This document shows, in pieces, positions 1 through 6,958 of a stretch of 15,178 nt of DNA. Numbering within the stretch: position 1 is the first letter of the stretch; every line of letters starts with the position of its first letter. Where the stretch lies: positions 1-15,178 of the forward strand of contig CAJMRU010000009.1 in the NCBI GenBank assembly GCA_905215845.1, given 5' to 3'. The notes beneath the pieces are model-generated. The model searched no databases. It was not told where the DNA came from and was given only the letters and a program-made list of their open reading frames with translations. The DNA comes from an uncultured bacterium (lineage in GTDB: Bacteria; Bacillota; Clostridia; TANB77; CAG-508). A program made the translations under genes and the position numbers.

Positions 1-10
1 TGTATCATAG

Positions 11-562
11 AAGAACCTTCTAAACATTATTTTACAGAAAAAGTTTCATACTCTCGCTAAAAAATTACGGCAAGACTCTCCCCATTCCCTTATCGTTTTT
101 CTTACAAGTTTTTCTAAATATGTTTATGATGTTTTTGAAGTTGTGACTTTTGATTTCATTTTAAAACCGGTTTCTTTTGAGAATTTCAGCAAAGTGCTTC
201 ATAAAGCATGTGATTTCTTATGTATGGCTAAAGTAAATTTTGTCTTTAGCTATCGTAAAAATAGCTACAGTATCCCTTGCCAATCCATTGTATATATAGA
301 AAAACTTGGAAGAAAAGCCCTTATACACACCAATACAGGGGATATATATCAATGTAACAAAAATTTAGATGAGATATGGTCACAATTAGATAAGCGTATG
401 TTTGCATCTATTCGAGTGGCATGTATTGTGAATCTTTCCGAAATAGTACAGGTGGTACGTGATGAACTTCTGTTAAAAAATGGAAATACTCTCCATGTTG
501 GACGGGCCTATCGACAGGAAATTAAACTACGTCATTTACAATTCCTAAAGGAGCAGTTATGA
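11..562 (+). pseudogene. N-terminally truncated AgrA-like LytTR response regulator
   Basis: Response regulator of the AgrA/LytTR class, which binds DNA when phosphorylated by an AgrC-type kinase. The reading frame is open from 11 to the TGA at 560-562. It has the end of a receiver domain (from about F45nt: FHTLAKKLRQ, then IVFLTS and the conserved LKP) and a full LytTR DNA-binding domain from roughly codon 32 after the GTG at 143. The GTG at 143 lies inside the receiver fold, so it is probably not the native start. Upstream, the expected phospho-acceptor DxxMP segment is absent in all three frames, and an in-frame TAG stands at 8-10. The junction seems to be near 43. The stop codon overlaps the kinase start by 4 bp (ATGA), as in an intact agr operon. 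I read it as a gene broken by rearrangement; an assembly error or a frameshift just outside the window is also possible. Confidence 0.72.
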
Positions 563-1845
563 AATCTTTCTTTTTTATATGCTTAACGAATTGCTTAGAT
601 TTTGGGATATTAGAAAAATATTTGCAATGTTTCAGTCAAGAACGAAAAGTTGATCGCTATAAACTGATTTTTCTATTTCTTTTTTGTACAATTACTACAA
701 GTATAGTAAACATGTATAAAAATCCAACTATCAATTTATTATGTAGTATCTGTATGATATACCTGTACAGTTTATCTTTTTCGTATTCTCGTTTATATTA
801 TATAATTCTACCGATTTTATACATTGGTTTGGGATTTGTGTCAGAGCCTATAGGATTTTTATTGACACTCCGACTTGAAACACAAATCAGCATGGAAATA
901 TCTTTTTATATTTCCGTGCTGATTTGTGAATTTATTCGATATCTTCTGGTTCGGGCTATATGCCATAGTTGGGCAATTCAGTTACCAAATTTATCAAAAC
1001 AGATGAGCCTATTACTTTTTTTAATACCTCTTTCCAGCGTATTTATTAGTTGTATGGCAATATATTTAACTGGAACCTATGATAATTTAACCGGAAATGT
1101 ACTATGCTTGGCAATTATTTTATTAGTATTATTAACAAACATACTGACATTTGCTATTTTTCACAAGTTAAGTATTGTAATAGCTGATAATTATAAAAAT
1201 GAACTCCTTCTGCAAGAAGTGAAGATGAAGGAACAGTATTATCGTGAAATCGAAGCAGGAAATAAAAAGGTACAAGAAATAAAACATGATTTAAAAAATC
1301 GTCTGATTGCCCTTTATGCAATAGAGAAAGCAAATGTAGATTTTAAAAAAGAATTTCAAAAGATCATTGGTGAATTAGACGAAGGAGAAAAAACCATATA
1401 CACTGCAAATATAATTGTCAACACTATTTTGAATAATAAACTTCGTAATGCCCAGAAAAGGCATATCGCAACAGAAGCCTCGGTATTAGTACCCAAGCAA
1501 ATGAATCTGGACTATAGCGCTGCCGGGATATTATTAGGAAACCTCCTGGATAATGCAATAGAGGCATGTGAAAAAATAGAAGCTTCAAAAAGATGGATTG
1601 CTGTGAATATCATTTATAAAGAACATACTTTGATTTTAAAAATCTGCAATAGTAAAGAAATAAAAAAGGCAAACATTGCATTGAGCAGCAAACGTCATTA
1701 TAAGCAAAGTGGAATTGGCATACATAGTGTTACAAGGGTAGTGGAAAAATATAATGGTACAATAGAATTTTTGGATCTAGGTGACTCCTTTGAAGTAAGT
1801 GCTGTTCTTTATGGTATTTTATCTACTGAGAACACTCGTTCATAG
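559..1845 (+). CDS. AgrC-like sensor histidine kinase (GHKL family)
   Basis: Membrane histidine kinase that should sense the extracellular cyclic peptide made from the agrD-like gene downstream. The first about 205 residues form six or so hydrophobic segments (clear ones near 35-55, 58-72, 80-105, 113-135, 149-171, 180-204), followed by a coiled linker. The dimerisation/phospho-acceptor site is H243 in the motif EIKHDLKN. The GHKL ATP-binding domain shows NLLDNAIEAC at 328-337 (N box) and GIGIHSV at 385-391 (G box). The 428-residue length is typical of AgrC-like kinases. It overlaps the regulator gene by 4 bp, implying translational coupling. The agrD-like gene follows 203 bp later with its own promoter. 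The family assignment is firm; the ligand is inferred from context. Confidence 0.9.
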   Translation: MKSFFFICLTNCLDFGILEKYLQCFSQERKVDRYKLIFLFLFCTITTSIVNMYKNPTINLLCSICMIYLYSLSFSYSRLYYIILPILYIGLGFVSEPIGFLLTLRLETQISMEISFYISVLICEFIRYLLVRAICHSWAIQLPNLSKQMSLLLFLIPLSSVFISCMAIYLTGTYDNLTGNVLCLAIILLVLLTNILTFAIFHKLSIVIADNYKNELLLQEVKMKEQYYREIEAGNKKVQEIKHDLKNRLIALYAIEKANVDFKKEFQKIIGELDEGEKTIYTANIIVNTILNNKLRNAQKRHIATEASVLVPKQMNLDYSAAGILLGNLLDNAIEACEKIEASKRWIAVNIIYKEHTLILKICNSKEIKKANIALSSKRHYKQSGIGIHSVTRVVEKYNGTIEFLDLGDSFEVSAVLYGILSTENTRS

Positions 1846-1953
1846 AATATTATTGTTCCCTTTCCCTCTAATTTAATTCATTCTTAATTTCTTCTTGATA
1901 TATCCATATCCTGTTAGATTAGATAGTCTCTTTTATTTTACTCCTAAGTGCCA

Positions 1954-2017
1954 TTTATTACATATAACATACCTTTTATTACAGTTTCATAGGTAATTGC
2001 CATTCCTATGCTATAAT
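1954..2017 (+). promoter_or_regulatory. agrD promoter with LytTR-type direct repeats
   Basis: An extended -10 box (TG at 2009-2010, TATAAT at 2012-2017) lies 31 bp before the agrD start and has no good -35 box, which suggests activator dependence. Upstream is a direct repeat, TTTATTACA at 1954-1962 and again at 1975-1983, exactly 21 bp (two helical turns) apart. The second copy continues as ACAGTTT, close to the AgrA half-site ACAGTTAAG. A dyad, CATAGG at 1988-1993 and CCTATG at 2005-2010, overlaps the core promoter. The 11-mer TAAkTGCCATT also occurs twice (1945 and 1994). The same spacing recurs at the RiPP promoter (12837-12900). The repeats are seen directly; regulator binding is inferred. 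Confidence 0.68.
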
Positions 2018-2033
2018 CATCCAAAATAAAAAA

Positions 2034-2039
2034 GGAAGG
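2034..2039 (+). promoter_or_regulatory. Ribosome binding site of agrD-like gene
   Basis: GGAAGG lies 9 nt before the ATG at 2049. It fixes the start of a gene that is short enough to be overlooked and supports it as a real coding sequence. Confidence 0.75.
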
Positions 2040-2048
2040 TTACAAAAT

Positions 2049-2222
2049 ATGTTAAAAAAAATCAAACTTATCAAAAAAAATACAAATGTCAAATTACTAT
2101 CTTCAGTAGCCAGTTTTGCACTGCTAATCACAACAATCGCTTCTAATCAGCGTTGTTGGTATGTAATGTATGAAGATACGCTACCTGAAGGGCACGAAAA
2201 ATTAAAAAAATCCCATTTTTAA
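2049..2222 (+). CDS. AgrD-like cyclic lactone autoinducer precursor
   Basis: A 57-residue peptide that fits the AgrD layout. It has a basic amphipathic N-terminus (MLKKIKLIKKNTNVK), a hydrophobic membrane-associating stretch (about residues 17-31), a signal core containing the only cysteine (C36 in NQRCWYVMYEDTLPEG), and an acidic/proline tail ending in EGHEKLKK. In agr systems AgrB cuts after the ring, and a thiolactone joins the Cys side chain to a carboxyl four residues later. By that rule the predicted ring is CWYVM (residues 36-40), with YEDTLPEG and beyond as the discarded tail. The agrB-like gene starts 2 bp after this stop codon. It has its own RBS and promoter. Ring size and N-terminal trimming are inferred. 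The closest described type is the Clostridia cyclic lactone autoinducer peptide family. Confidence 0.88.
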   Translation: MLKKIKLIKKNTNVKLLSSVASFALLITTIASNQRCWYVMYEDTLPEGHEKLKKSHF

Positions 2223-2224
2223 CC

Positions 2225-2800
2225 ATGTGCTCTATTAATAAGTATTTGACTGAAAAAATGATTGATTATCATATTATTGAACCTGAGGATATCGAAATAT
2301 ATACTTATGGACTAACAAATGGGTTTATAATAATTGCAAATATATTGACCACCTTATTATTTGCTTGCCTCATTGAAAAAATAGATATTGCCATAATAAT
2401 GTTATTATCTTTTATTCCACTGAGATCATTTAGCGGTGGTATGCATTGCAAAAGTAAAACAGCTTGTTATATGATTTCTAACATAATAATTCTTATTTTA
2501 CTTATAGCCCAAAACTATTTTTTGAAATTTCCTCTATTTCTTTTATGTATCACATTAATAAGTGGCATATACATTTTTTTCAATAAAATATCCAATAGTG
2601 ATAATCGCACTCTTGATAATCAAGAGATCCTATATTACAGCAAAGTCAAAAAAAATATTCTTATTATTCTATTTTTCATAATTGCTGTATTGTTGTTATT
2701 ACATAAAATTAATTATGCAATAGTAATAATGTGTTCAATAATTCTAGTAGCGTTTCTTCTTATTTTAAACGAGATGAAAAAATTTTTTTCATTTTCATAA
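2225..2800 (+). CDS. AgrB-like autoinducer-processing membrane protease
   Basis: Integral-membrane cysteine endopeptidase that cleaves the AgrD-like precursor and forms its thiolactone. It is 191 residues with about six hydrophobic segments (near 32-50, 53-67, 83-103, 104-120, 143-160, 163-180). The family catalytic pair is visible: H74 and C81 in the segment LRSFSGGMHCKSKTAC. The seven-residue His-Cys spacing matches AgrB H77/C84 of Staphylococcus aureus, and the preceding R-x-x-x-GG-x-H pattern is typical. It starts 2 bp after the agrD-like stop codon without a strong Shine-Dalgarno sequence, so it is probably translated by coupling. A strong hairpin terminator follows. The order kinase, peptide, protease on one strand is a complete agr module except for the damaged regulator. 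Confidence 0.92.
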   Translation: MCSINKYLTEKMIDYHIIEPEDIEIYTYGLTNGFIIIANILTTLLFACLIEKIDIAIIMLLSFIPLRSFSGGMHCKSKTACYMISNIIILILLIAQNYFLKFPLFLLCITLISGIYIFFNKISNSDNRTLDNQEILYYSKVKKNILIILFFIIAVLLLLHKINYAIVIMCSIILVAFLLILNEMKKFFSFS

Positions 2801-2810
2801 GAAATCACAT

Positions 2811-2855
2811 AGGATATAGATATTTCAGTTTTGGAATAGACTATATCCTTTTTTT
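2811..2855 (+). terminator. Rho-independent terminator after agrDB
   Basis: AGGATATAG at 2811-2819 pairs perfectly with CTATATCCT at 2841-2849. An inner extension (TATTTC against GGAATA) is possible, and seven T residues follow (2849-2855). It lies 10 bp past the agrB-like stop. Confidence 0.85.
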
Positions 2856-3300
2856 ATTTCTAGACTATACACATCTTAAACCGTATACATTACCCCATAA
2901 ACTTTTCTAAAAAACATAGCATTCAAAAGGTAATAATCACTCTACCTTTACTAAACACAAAATCGTCCGTTATCATACAGTTTCTCAATACAACTCTTGA
3001 AAACAAACAATACATTATGCCTTTTACGTATATATAATCTATATATATGTATGTAAATCTATTAGCGCTCTTTCATGATGCCATGCAACACCGGCAAGAG
3101 CTTCCCTTGTCTGCAAGGTATCATCATTTCTAGCCATTCAACTAGGAATGGACCTGGAGCACATTTACCATTTATAATGAAATCTCCAATTGTAGTAAAA
3201 ATCTACTTTCTCTCAAAATGATGGAGTAAAAAACTATTTGCTATCATTATGAATGAAAAAGATAAATTTGTAATTACCATAAAACTAAACTGAATATTCT
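2856..3300. other. Gene-free stretch with a possible coding relic
   Basis: About 445 bp without a convincing intact gene. Most is AT-rich, including alternating AT near 3030-3050. The sub-region about 3063-3205 is richer in G+C. On the minus strand it reads open for about 46 codons, ending in a TAA after GIMKER and containing CAPGPFLVEWLEM. It is cut off upstream by a TAG and has no start or RBS, so it may be the C-terminal relic of a displaced gene. I do not recognise the family. A chance open frame is equally possible. Confidence 0.3.
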
Positions 3301-3301
3301 T

Positions 3302-3359
3302 GTGCGATGAAATCGCACTTCCGGAAATTTGGAAATCAGATGTCCGAAAGTGGAAATCA
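3302..3359. repeat. IS21 left-end repeats and hairpin
   Basis: GTGCGAT/ATCGCAC form a perfect 7-bp stem with a GAA loop at 3302-3318. They are followed by GGAAAT at 3323 and GGAAATCA at 3331-3338 and 3352-3359 (21 bp apart). These oppose the TGATTTCC copies at the other end and are presumably transposase-binding sites. Confidence 0.65.
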
Positions 3360-3370
3360 TCTATGCGAGT

Positions 3371-4147
3371 TTACTCGCGCAGTGTTTTATCTAGGCCATA
3401 CACCTCCCGCATGGACTTGTCATGCTCAGCATCAATACTTGTGATGTTGATCTGATAGCTGTCATGGGCAATACGGTCAATGATTGCATCAGCCAGAGGA
3501 CTTGCTTCTCCTCCAAGCTGATCGTACCATTCTTCGAATACATACTGAGAGCAGAAGATGGTTGATGATTTCTTGCGTCTCCGATGAAGAAGTTCGAAGA
3601 TATCTTTCTGCTCTGTATCAGTTGGTTTGAGAAGCATCCATTCATCCAGAATGAGAAGCACTGGATTGGAATATTTTGCCATAACTTTGCGGTAGTTCCC
3701 TTCAGTTCGTGCAATGTCCAAATCCATGAGTAAGTCTGGCATACGGACATACCTGGTATTGTAATACTGCTTGCAGGCTTCCATACCAAAGGCACATGCC
3801 ATGTATGTTTTACCACAGCCTGTTGCACCGGTAATAAATAGATTCCGGTGTTCAGATATATATTCGCAGGTGGCGAGTCTGTTTATCAGCTCCTTGTTCA
3901 GCTTGCGTCCGGAAGTATAGTTGATATCCATGATACTTGCTTCCGGCTGGTCGAATCCGGCATTGTGGATAAGACGCTTCTGGCGGTTATTCTTGCGATT
4001 GCTGTATTCGATGTCTACCAGCATTCCAAAGCGGTCTTCAAAAGGAACTTCCTTGAATTTAGAATCGTTAAGCTGGTTACGGAATGCATCTGCCATTGTG
4101 GTTAGGCGCATTTCAATAAGTTTATCTATTATACTCTGATTTGTCAT
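3371..4147 (-). CDS. istB: IstB-like ATP-binding helper of IS21 family
   Basis: AAA+ ATPase related to DnaC that assists the IS21 transposase in target selection and strand transfer. It is 258 residues, the usual length for IstB. Visible motifs are Walker A GATGCGKT at 107-114, Walker B LLILDEW at 164-170, and an arginine-containing IIDRIAHDSY at 222-231. The N-terminal about 90 residues are the helical IstA-interaction region. A strong GGAGG Shine-Dalgarno lies 9 bp before the ATG. The gene starts 6 bp after the end of the istA remnant, as in a functional istAB pair. No frameshift or internal stop is seen, so this half of the element appears intact although its partner is dead. Confidence 0.93.
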   Translation of the reverse strand: MTNQSIIDKLIEMRLTTMADAFRNQLNDSKFKEVPFEDRFGMLVDIEYSNRKNNRQKRLIHNAGFDQPEASIMDINYTSGRKLNKELINRLATCEYISEHRNLFITGATGCGKTYMACAFGMEACKQYYNTRYVRMPDLLMDLDIARTEGNYRKVMAKYSNPVLLILDEWMLLKPTDTEQKDIFELLHRRRKKSSTIFCSQYVFEEWYDQLGGEASPLADAIIDRIAHDSYQINITSIDAEHDKSMREVYGLDKTLRE

Positions 4148-4153
4148 ATGTGA

Positions 4154-4689
4154 TTACCTCCGATAGTAGTCGGCACCCCTTGTGATGCCGTGTGCTTTAT
4201 GTGTGGTCTTGGATCCAGATGATTCTAGTTCCGTTTTTACAGAACCCGTTACGAGGATGTTTTTGATACTCTTGTAACTGGGCGAAGCTGTATAGGATAA
4301 TGCCTTTTTACAGGCGGCTTCAAGCAAAACTTCTGAATATTTATCAGTAAGCTTTAGAAGTCCCATGCAGCTTCTATAAGTCTGTTGTTCCACACGCTTG
4401 GAGGTCAGTATTGCATTGACCACAGTGTACGTATTTATGCCAATCCGCTCAGCCCATTTGCGAAAACGGTCACCATTCCATTCCAGATATTTCTGGTGGT
4501 CTTAGCAAACATAAGTCTTTGAAGTTCAGTATCCGTCATAGATTCATCAAGAGGCCAAGAAAGATTTAATTCTCTGGCACGTTTTTGAACCTTGACTACA
4601 GTTTTCTGAGCAACACCACAACTTGCCATGATGTTACGTTGAGAGAAGCCCAATCCAGTAAGACGGATGATTTCTCGATATTTGGTCAT
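4154..4689 (-). pseudogene. istA: istA transposase with large internal deletion
   Basis: Two fragments of one IstA gene. The N-terminal helix-turn-helix part (from the ATG at 4689; GFSQRNIMASCGVAQKTVVK) runs to about MFAK near 4500, then enters a different frame and stops at 4435. The C-terminal part resumes in the correct frame across 4501 (HQKYLEW, WAERIGINTYTVVNAIL) and runs to 4154. The apparent junction (near 4500) joins the two parts out of frame. About 180 codons remain of the roughly 500 usual for this family. The whole DDE catalytic domain is missing, roughly 1 kb. A ribosome binding site (GGAGG) precedes the ATG. The N-terminal fragment could still be made and might act as a DNA-binding inhibitor; this is speculation. 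Confidence 0.85.
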
Positions 4690-4760
4690 AATCGTGACCT
4701 CCTTGTAATGAATTTACACCATAGGGTGCATATCTTCATTATAAGGATTTAGTAATAAAA

Positions 4761-4814
4761 TGATTTCCTTTTTGACGGAATCGTGATTTCCTGCAAAACG
4801 TAATGATGATTTCC
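4761..4814. repeat. IS21 right-end repeats
   Basis: Three copies of TGATTTCC at 4761-4768, 4784-4791 and 4807-4814, spaced 23 bp. They are the inverse of the GGAAATCA copies at the opposite end of the element. Confidence 0.7.
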
Positions 4815-4827
4815 AAGCATCGGACAG

Positions 4828-5043
4828 GTGATGGATTTCACCCCGGATTATTCAACTAAACATTTACAGATTAACGCTTTACTCTGGGAAGATAATAAAT
4901 TTATCCTATGCCATAAGGTTCTAGACAATGGCAGCTTCCATTGTCCTCAGCGTGTAAATATTCCGGTCTTAGATTTCATGCTGTTCGGTACTCTAGAAGT
5001 GGGTGACAATTACATAGGATATAAGAAATACTACCAAATATAA
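4828..5043 (+). pseudogene. IS66-family TnpB (Orf2) relic
   Basis: An open frame of 71 codons. Its segment INALLWEDNKFILCHKV followed by LDNGSFHCPQ resembles the core of IS66 TnpB/Orf2, which family members show as IKALLWEGDGF.LLYKRLENGSF.WPR. The following VLDFMLFGTLEV fits the family's WLMEGL segment. The N-terminal half of a normal roughly 115-residue TnpB is missing and key family residues are replaced (a C-P-Q where WPR is usual). It abuts the IS21 end at 4826, so the IS21 element may have inserted into or beside this older remnant. Assignment is by recalled motif, not by search. A chance frame is possible. Confidence 0.45.
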
Positions 5044-5239
5044 ATCCAGCTTCCCTTTTCATGGCAACCTGTTATGCCCGGCTCATAGAAAGTTAGGAAT
5101 CAAACAAATACCTATAATAACGGAATATAGCAATAAAATAAAAATGGCTCCATTCCTTTATAGTTTGGAACCATTTTTTTATTCGTATTTTAACTTTTAA
5201 AATTTTCACGTGACTATTTTATTCTGTTATCTTCTGCTG
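5044..5239. other. Intergenic stretch between IS remnants and exporter
   Basis: No gene is seen. It contains only the terminator at 5142-5180 and a little IS-like sequence near 5070-5090 (CCCGGCTCATAG). Confidence 0.5.
5142..5180. terminator. Bidirectional terminator ending the RiPP operon
   Basis: AAATGGCTCC at 5142-5151 pairs with GGAACCATTT at 5167-5176 with one mismatch. T-rich tracts flank it on both strands (T7 to the right on plus; TTTTATTTTATT in the other direction). It lies 64 bp past the exporter stop codon. Confidence 0.75.
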
Positions 5240-6856
5240 TTAATGCTGAATGTTTCCAAGTCTAATAATAATATCGCTTGCTTGTATTATTTCTGAATCA
5301 TGTGACACTATTAATAGTATTTTCTTTTCCATTTTCAATCGTTCAATTAATCTTAATAAAGCATTTATTCTTTTTATATCTAAATTAGAGGTCGGTTCAT
5401 CAAAAATAATCATATCAGCTTCTTTTACTAAACACTTTAGAATAGAGACTATCTGTTTTTCTCCTCCTGATAAAGTATTTATATTCTTATTCCAGTTTTC
5501 TTGATATAAAGGTATTAATTGTTCCTCATTCAGATCATGTTCCTTAATCTTTCTAATAACATCTTCCAACCGAATATTAGAATTGTACTCCTGATATATT
5601 TCTTTTATAGTCCTATTTGGATAGTTTAATGCTTGAGAAATATAAAGAATACTATTTTTTCTCAGTTCCTCCATATTTAAACAATCAATATTAATTCCAT
5701 TGACTAATATTGATTTTGCATGTAGAATCCCAATTAATATTTTGGTAAGTGTTGATTTTCCCTCTCCATTCTTTCCCACTACGCAATAGATTTTTCCTCT
5801 ACACAACTCTAATGGTAACTCCTTTAGAATAAAGTTATTTGAATCATATCCAAATGTAATTGATGCTGAAATATTCTCTATTTTTTCCAACAGAATATTT
5901 CCTTCTTTTTCTACTTCAATATGAAAAATAGCTTCTAGTCTGTGTAGTGATGTTTTTACATTTTGAAATGAATTTCCAAGTTCAAAATAATATTTTATCA
6001 ATTGAAGCATCATAGAAAAATATGTACACATAACAGTCAATTGTCCTACGGACATGTTATGATTTAAAACTTGCCAACCACCATATAAAAATGTAGCCAC
6101 TTGAAATAAGGCTGATATAATTCCTTCTATTGAAATTGACTTTCCACTTATTTTTACAAACTCTAAATAATTTCTATAGTATTTTCTATAGTATTTATCA
6201 ATATATAGATTATTGTATTCATAGTTTGCATTAGTTTTTATTTCCTCCATGAAAGCTAATTGATCATTCAATGTATTAAAATATAAATTATGTGCCTCTT
6301 TTGATGCATAACTTTTCGTGTATAATGGTTTTCTAAGAAATACGTACATAACATAATACACCGGAAGAAAAATCAGCATCAGTATAACAACCCCTTTACT
6401 AACTCTACTAATTATAATAAATAATCCTATAATCTGAATAGCATTCAATATAATTGCCGGATAATTTGATATAATAAAGGAAACAATATCTCCTATATCT
6501 TGTTCGGTTCTCTGATTCAAATAAGACGGGGTGAATTTCTTATATGACAATATTGGAATATCTCTAAGATGTTTAAGAATTTCTAGTTTTAATAAATAGG
6601 AGGATTCCAATTTAATTTTTGCATTCAAAATTTGCTTCACATAATATAGAGTAACATTTATCAATCCCAATAACAAAATGAAAATACACATTCTTAATAT
6701 AAAACTATATCCCACTCCTGTAGCCAAATAATCTATAAATTCACCATTTAAATATGGTAATACAATCCCAATAGCTGCAAGCAATAGACTAATTACAGTA
6801 AGAATTATAAATTTATTCTTACTTTTACCAAATATACTCATAAATATTTTTTTCAT
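5240..6856 (-). CDS. ABC exporter, fused membrane and ATPase domains
   Basis: A 538-residue half-transporter that should dimerise and export a peptide or lipid-like substrate, here probably the modified product of the precursor gene at 6959-7135. Residues 1-310 are the six-helix transmembrane domain. The ATPase follows: Walker A GKNGEGKS at 361-368, Q-loop Q408, signature LSGGEKQ at 462-468, Walker B MIIFDEPT at 482-489 and H-loop H519. All catalytic motifs are present. There is no N-terminal C39 peptidase domain, so it does not itself trim a double-glycine leader. It is the last gene of the operon, separated from the precursor by a hairpin that should lower its expression. It could also serve as self-protection by expelling the peptide. 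Confidence 0.92.
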   Translation of the reverse strand: MKKIFMSIFGKSKNKFIILTVISLLLAAIGIVLPYLNGEFIDYLATGVGYSFILRMCIFILLLGLINVTLYYVKQILNAKIKLESSYLLKLEILKHLRDIPILSYKKFTPSYLNQRTEQDIGDIVSFIISNYPAIILNAIQIIGLFIIISRVSKGVVILMLIFLPVYYVMYVFLRKPLYTKSYASKEAHNLYFNTLNDQLAFMEEIKTNANYEYNNLYIDKYYRKYYRNYLEFVKISGKSISIEGIISALFQVATFLYGGWQVLNHNMSVGQLTVMCTYFSMMLQLIKYYFELGNSFQNVKTSLHRLEAIFHIEVEKEGNILLEKIENISASITFGYDSNNFILKELPLELCRGKIYCVVGKNGEGKSTLTKILIGILHAKSILVNGINIDCLNMEELRKNSILYISQALNYPNRTIKEIYQEYNSNIRLEDVIRKIKEHDLNEEQLIPLYQENWNKNINTLSGGEKQIVSILKCLVKEADMIIFDEPTSNLDIKRINALLRLIERLKMEKKILLIVSHDSEIIQASDIIIRLGNIQH

Positions 6857-6882
6857 GCTTTACCCATCAAAACTTTCTATTT

Positions 6883-6937
6883 AAAAAGAGCTACATAATG
6901 ACATACAGTTTACCTCTATGTACCATGCAGCTCTTTT
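6883..6937 (-). terminator. Attenuator-type hairpin between precursor and exporter
   Basis: On the minus strand AAAAGAGCTGCAT (6937-6925) pairs with ATGTAGCTCTTTT (6896-6884) through 13 bp with a single G-U wobble. It is followed by a short T run (6887-6883). Located 22 bp after the precursor stop and 27 bp before the exporter start, it probably ends most transcripts and keeps precursor mRNA in excess over exporter mRNA. Confidence 0.72.
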
Positions 6938-6958
6938 CATTACTTTAGTCCCTTACAT

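Larger units (their letters stand above)
3301..4826 (-). mobile_element. Defective IS21-family insertion sequence
   Basis: It carries an intact istB helper gene and a collapsed istA upstream of it on the minus strand, the normal IS21 order. Ends are proposed from the short inverted match TGTGCGATG at 3301-3309 and CATCGGACA (reverse complement TGTCCGATG) at 4818-4826. Inside both ends lie several copies of GGAAATCA in inverted orientation, the multiple terminal repeats typical of this family. I could not find a convincing target duplication, so the exact ends are uncertain by tens of bases. With the transposase catalytic core gone, the element cannot move by itself but could be mobilised by a related full-length copy. 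Confidence 0.75.

Noticed and set aside
143..562. Stand-alone LytTR regulator starting at GTG 143
   Set aside because: The frame continues upstream with clear receiver-domain sequence to about 43, and there is no ribosome site before 143.
2969..2985. Third LytTR-like site (TATCATACAGTTTC) after agrB
   Set aside because: No partner repeat at 21 bp and no -10 box at the shared distance; no gene follows.
3391..3828. Minus-strand open frame of 145 codons inside istB
   Set aside because: It is an alternative frame of the intact istB gene, with no family pattern and no ribosome site.
3848..4139. Two plus-strand open frames opposite istB
   Set aside because: Antisense shadows of istB; no start signals or recognisable domains.
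5250..5504. Plus-strand open frame opposite the exporter ATPase domain
   Set aside because: Complement of the conserved signature and Walker B region; no independent evidence.
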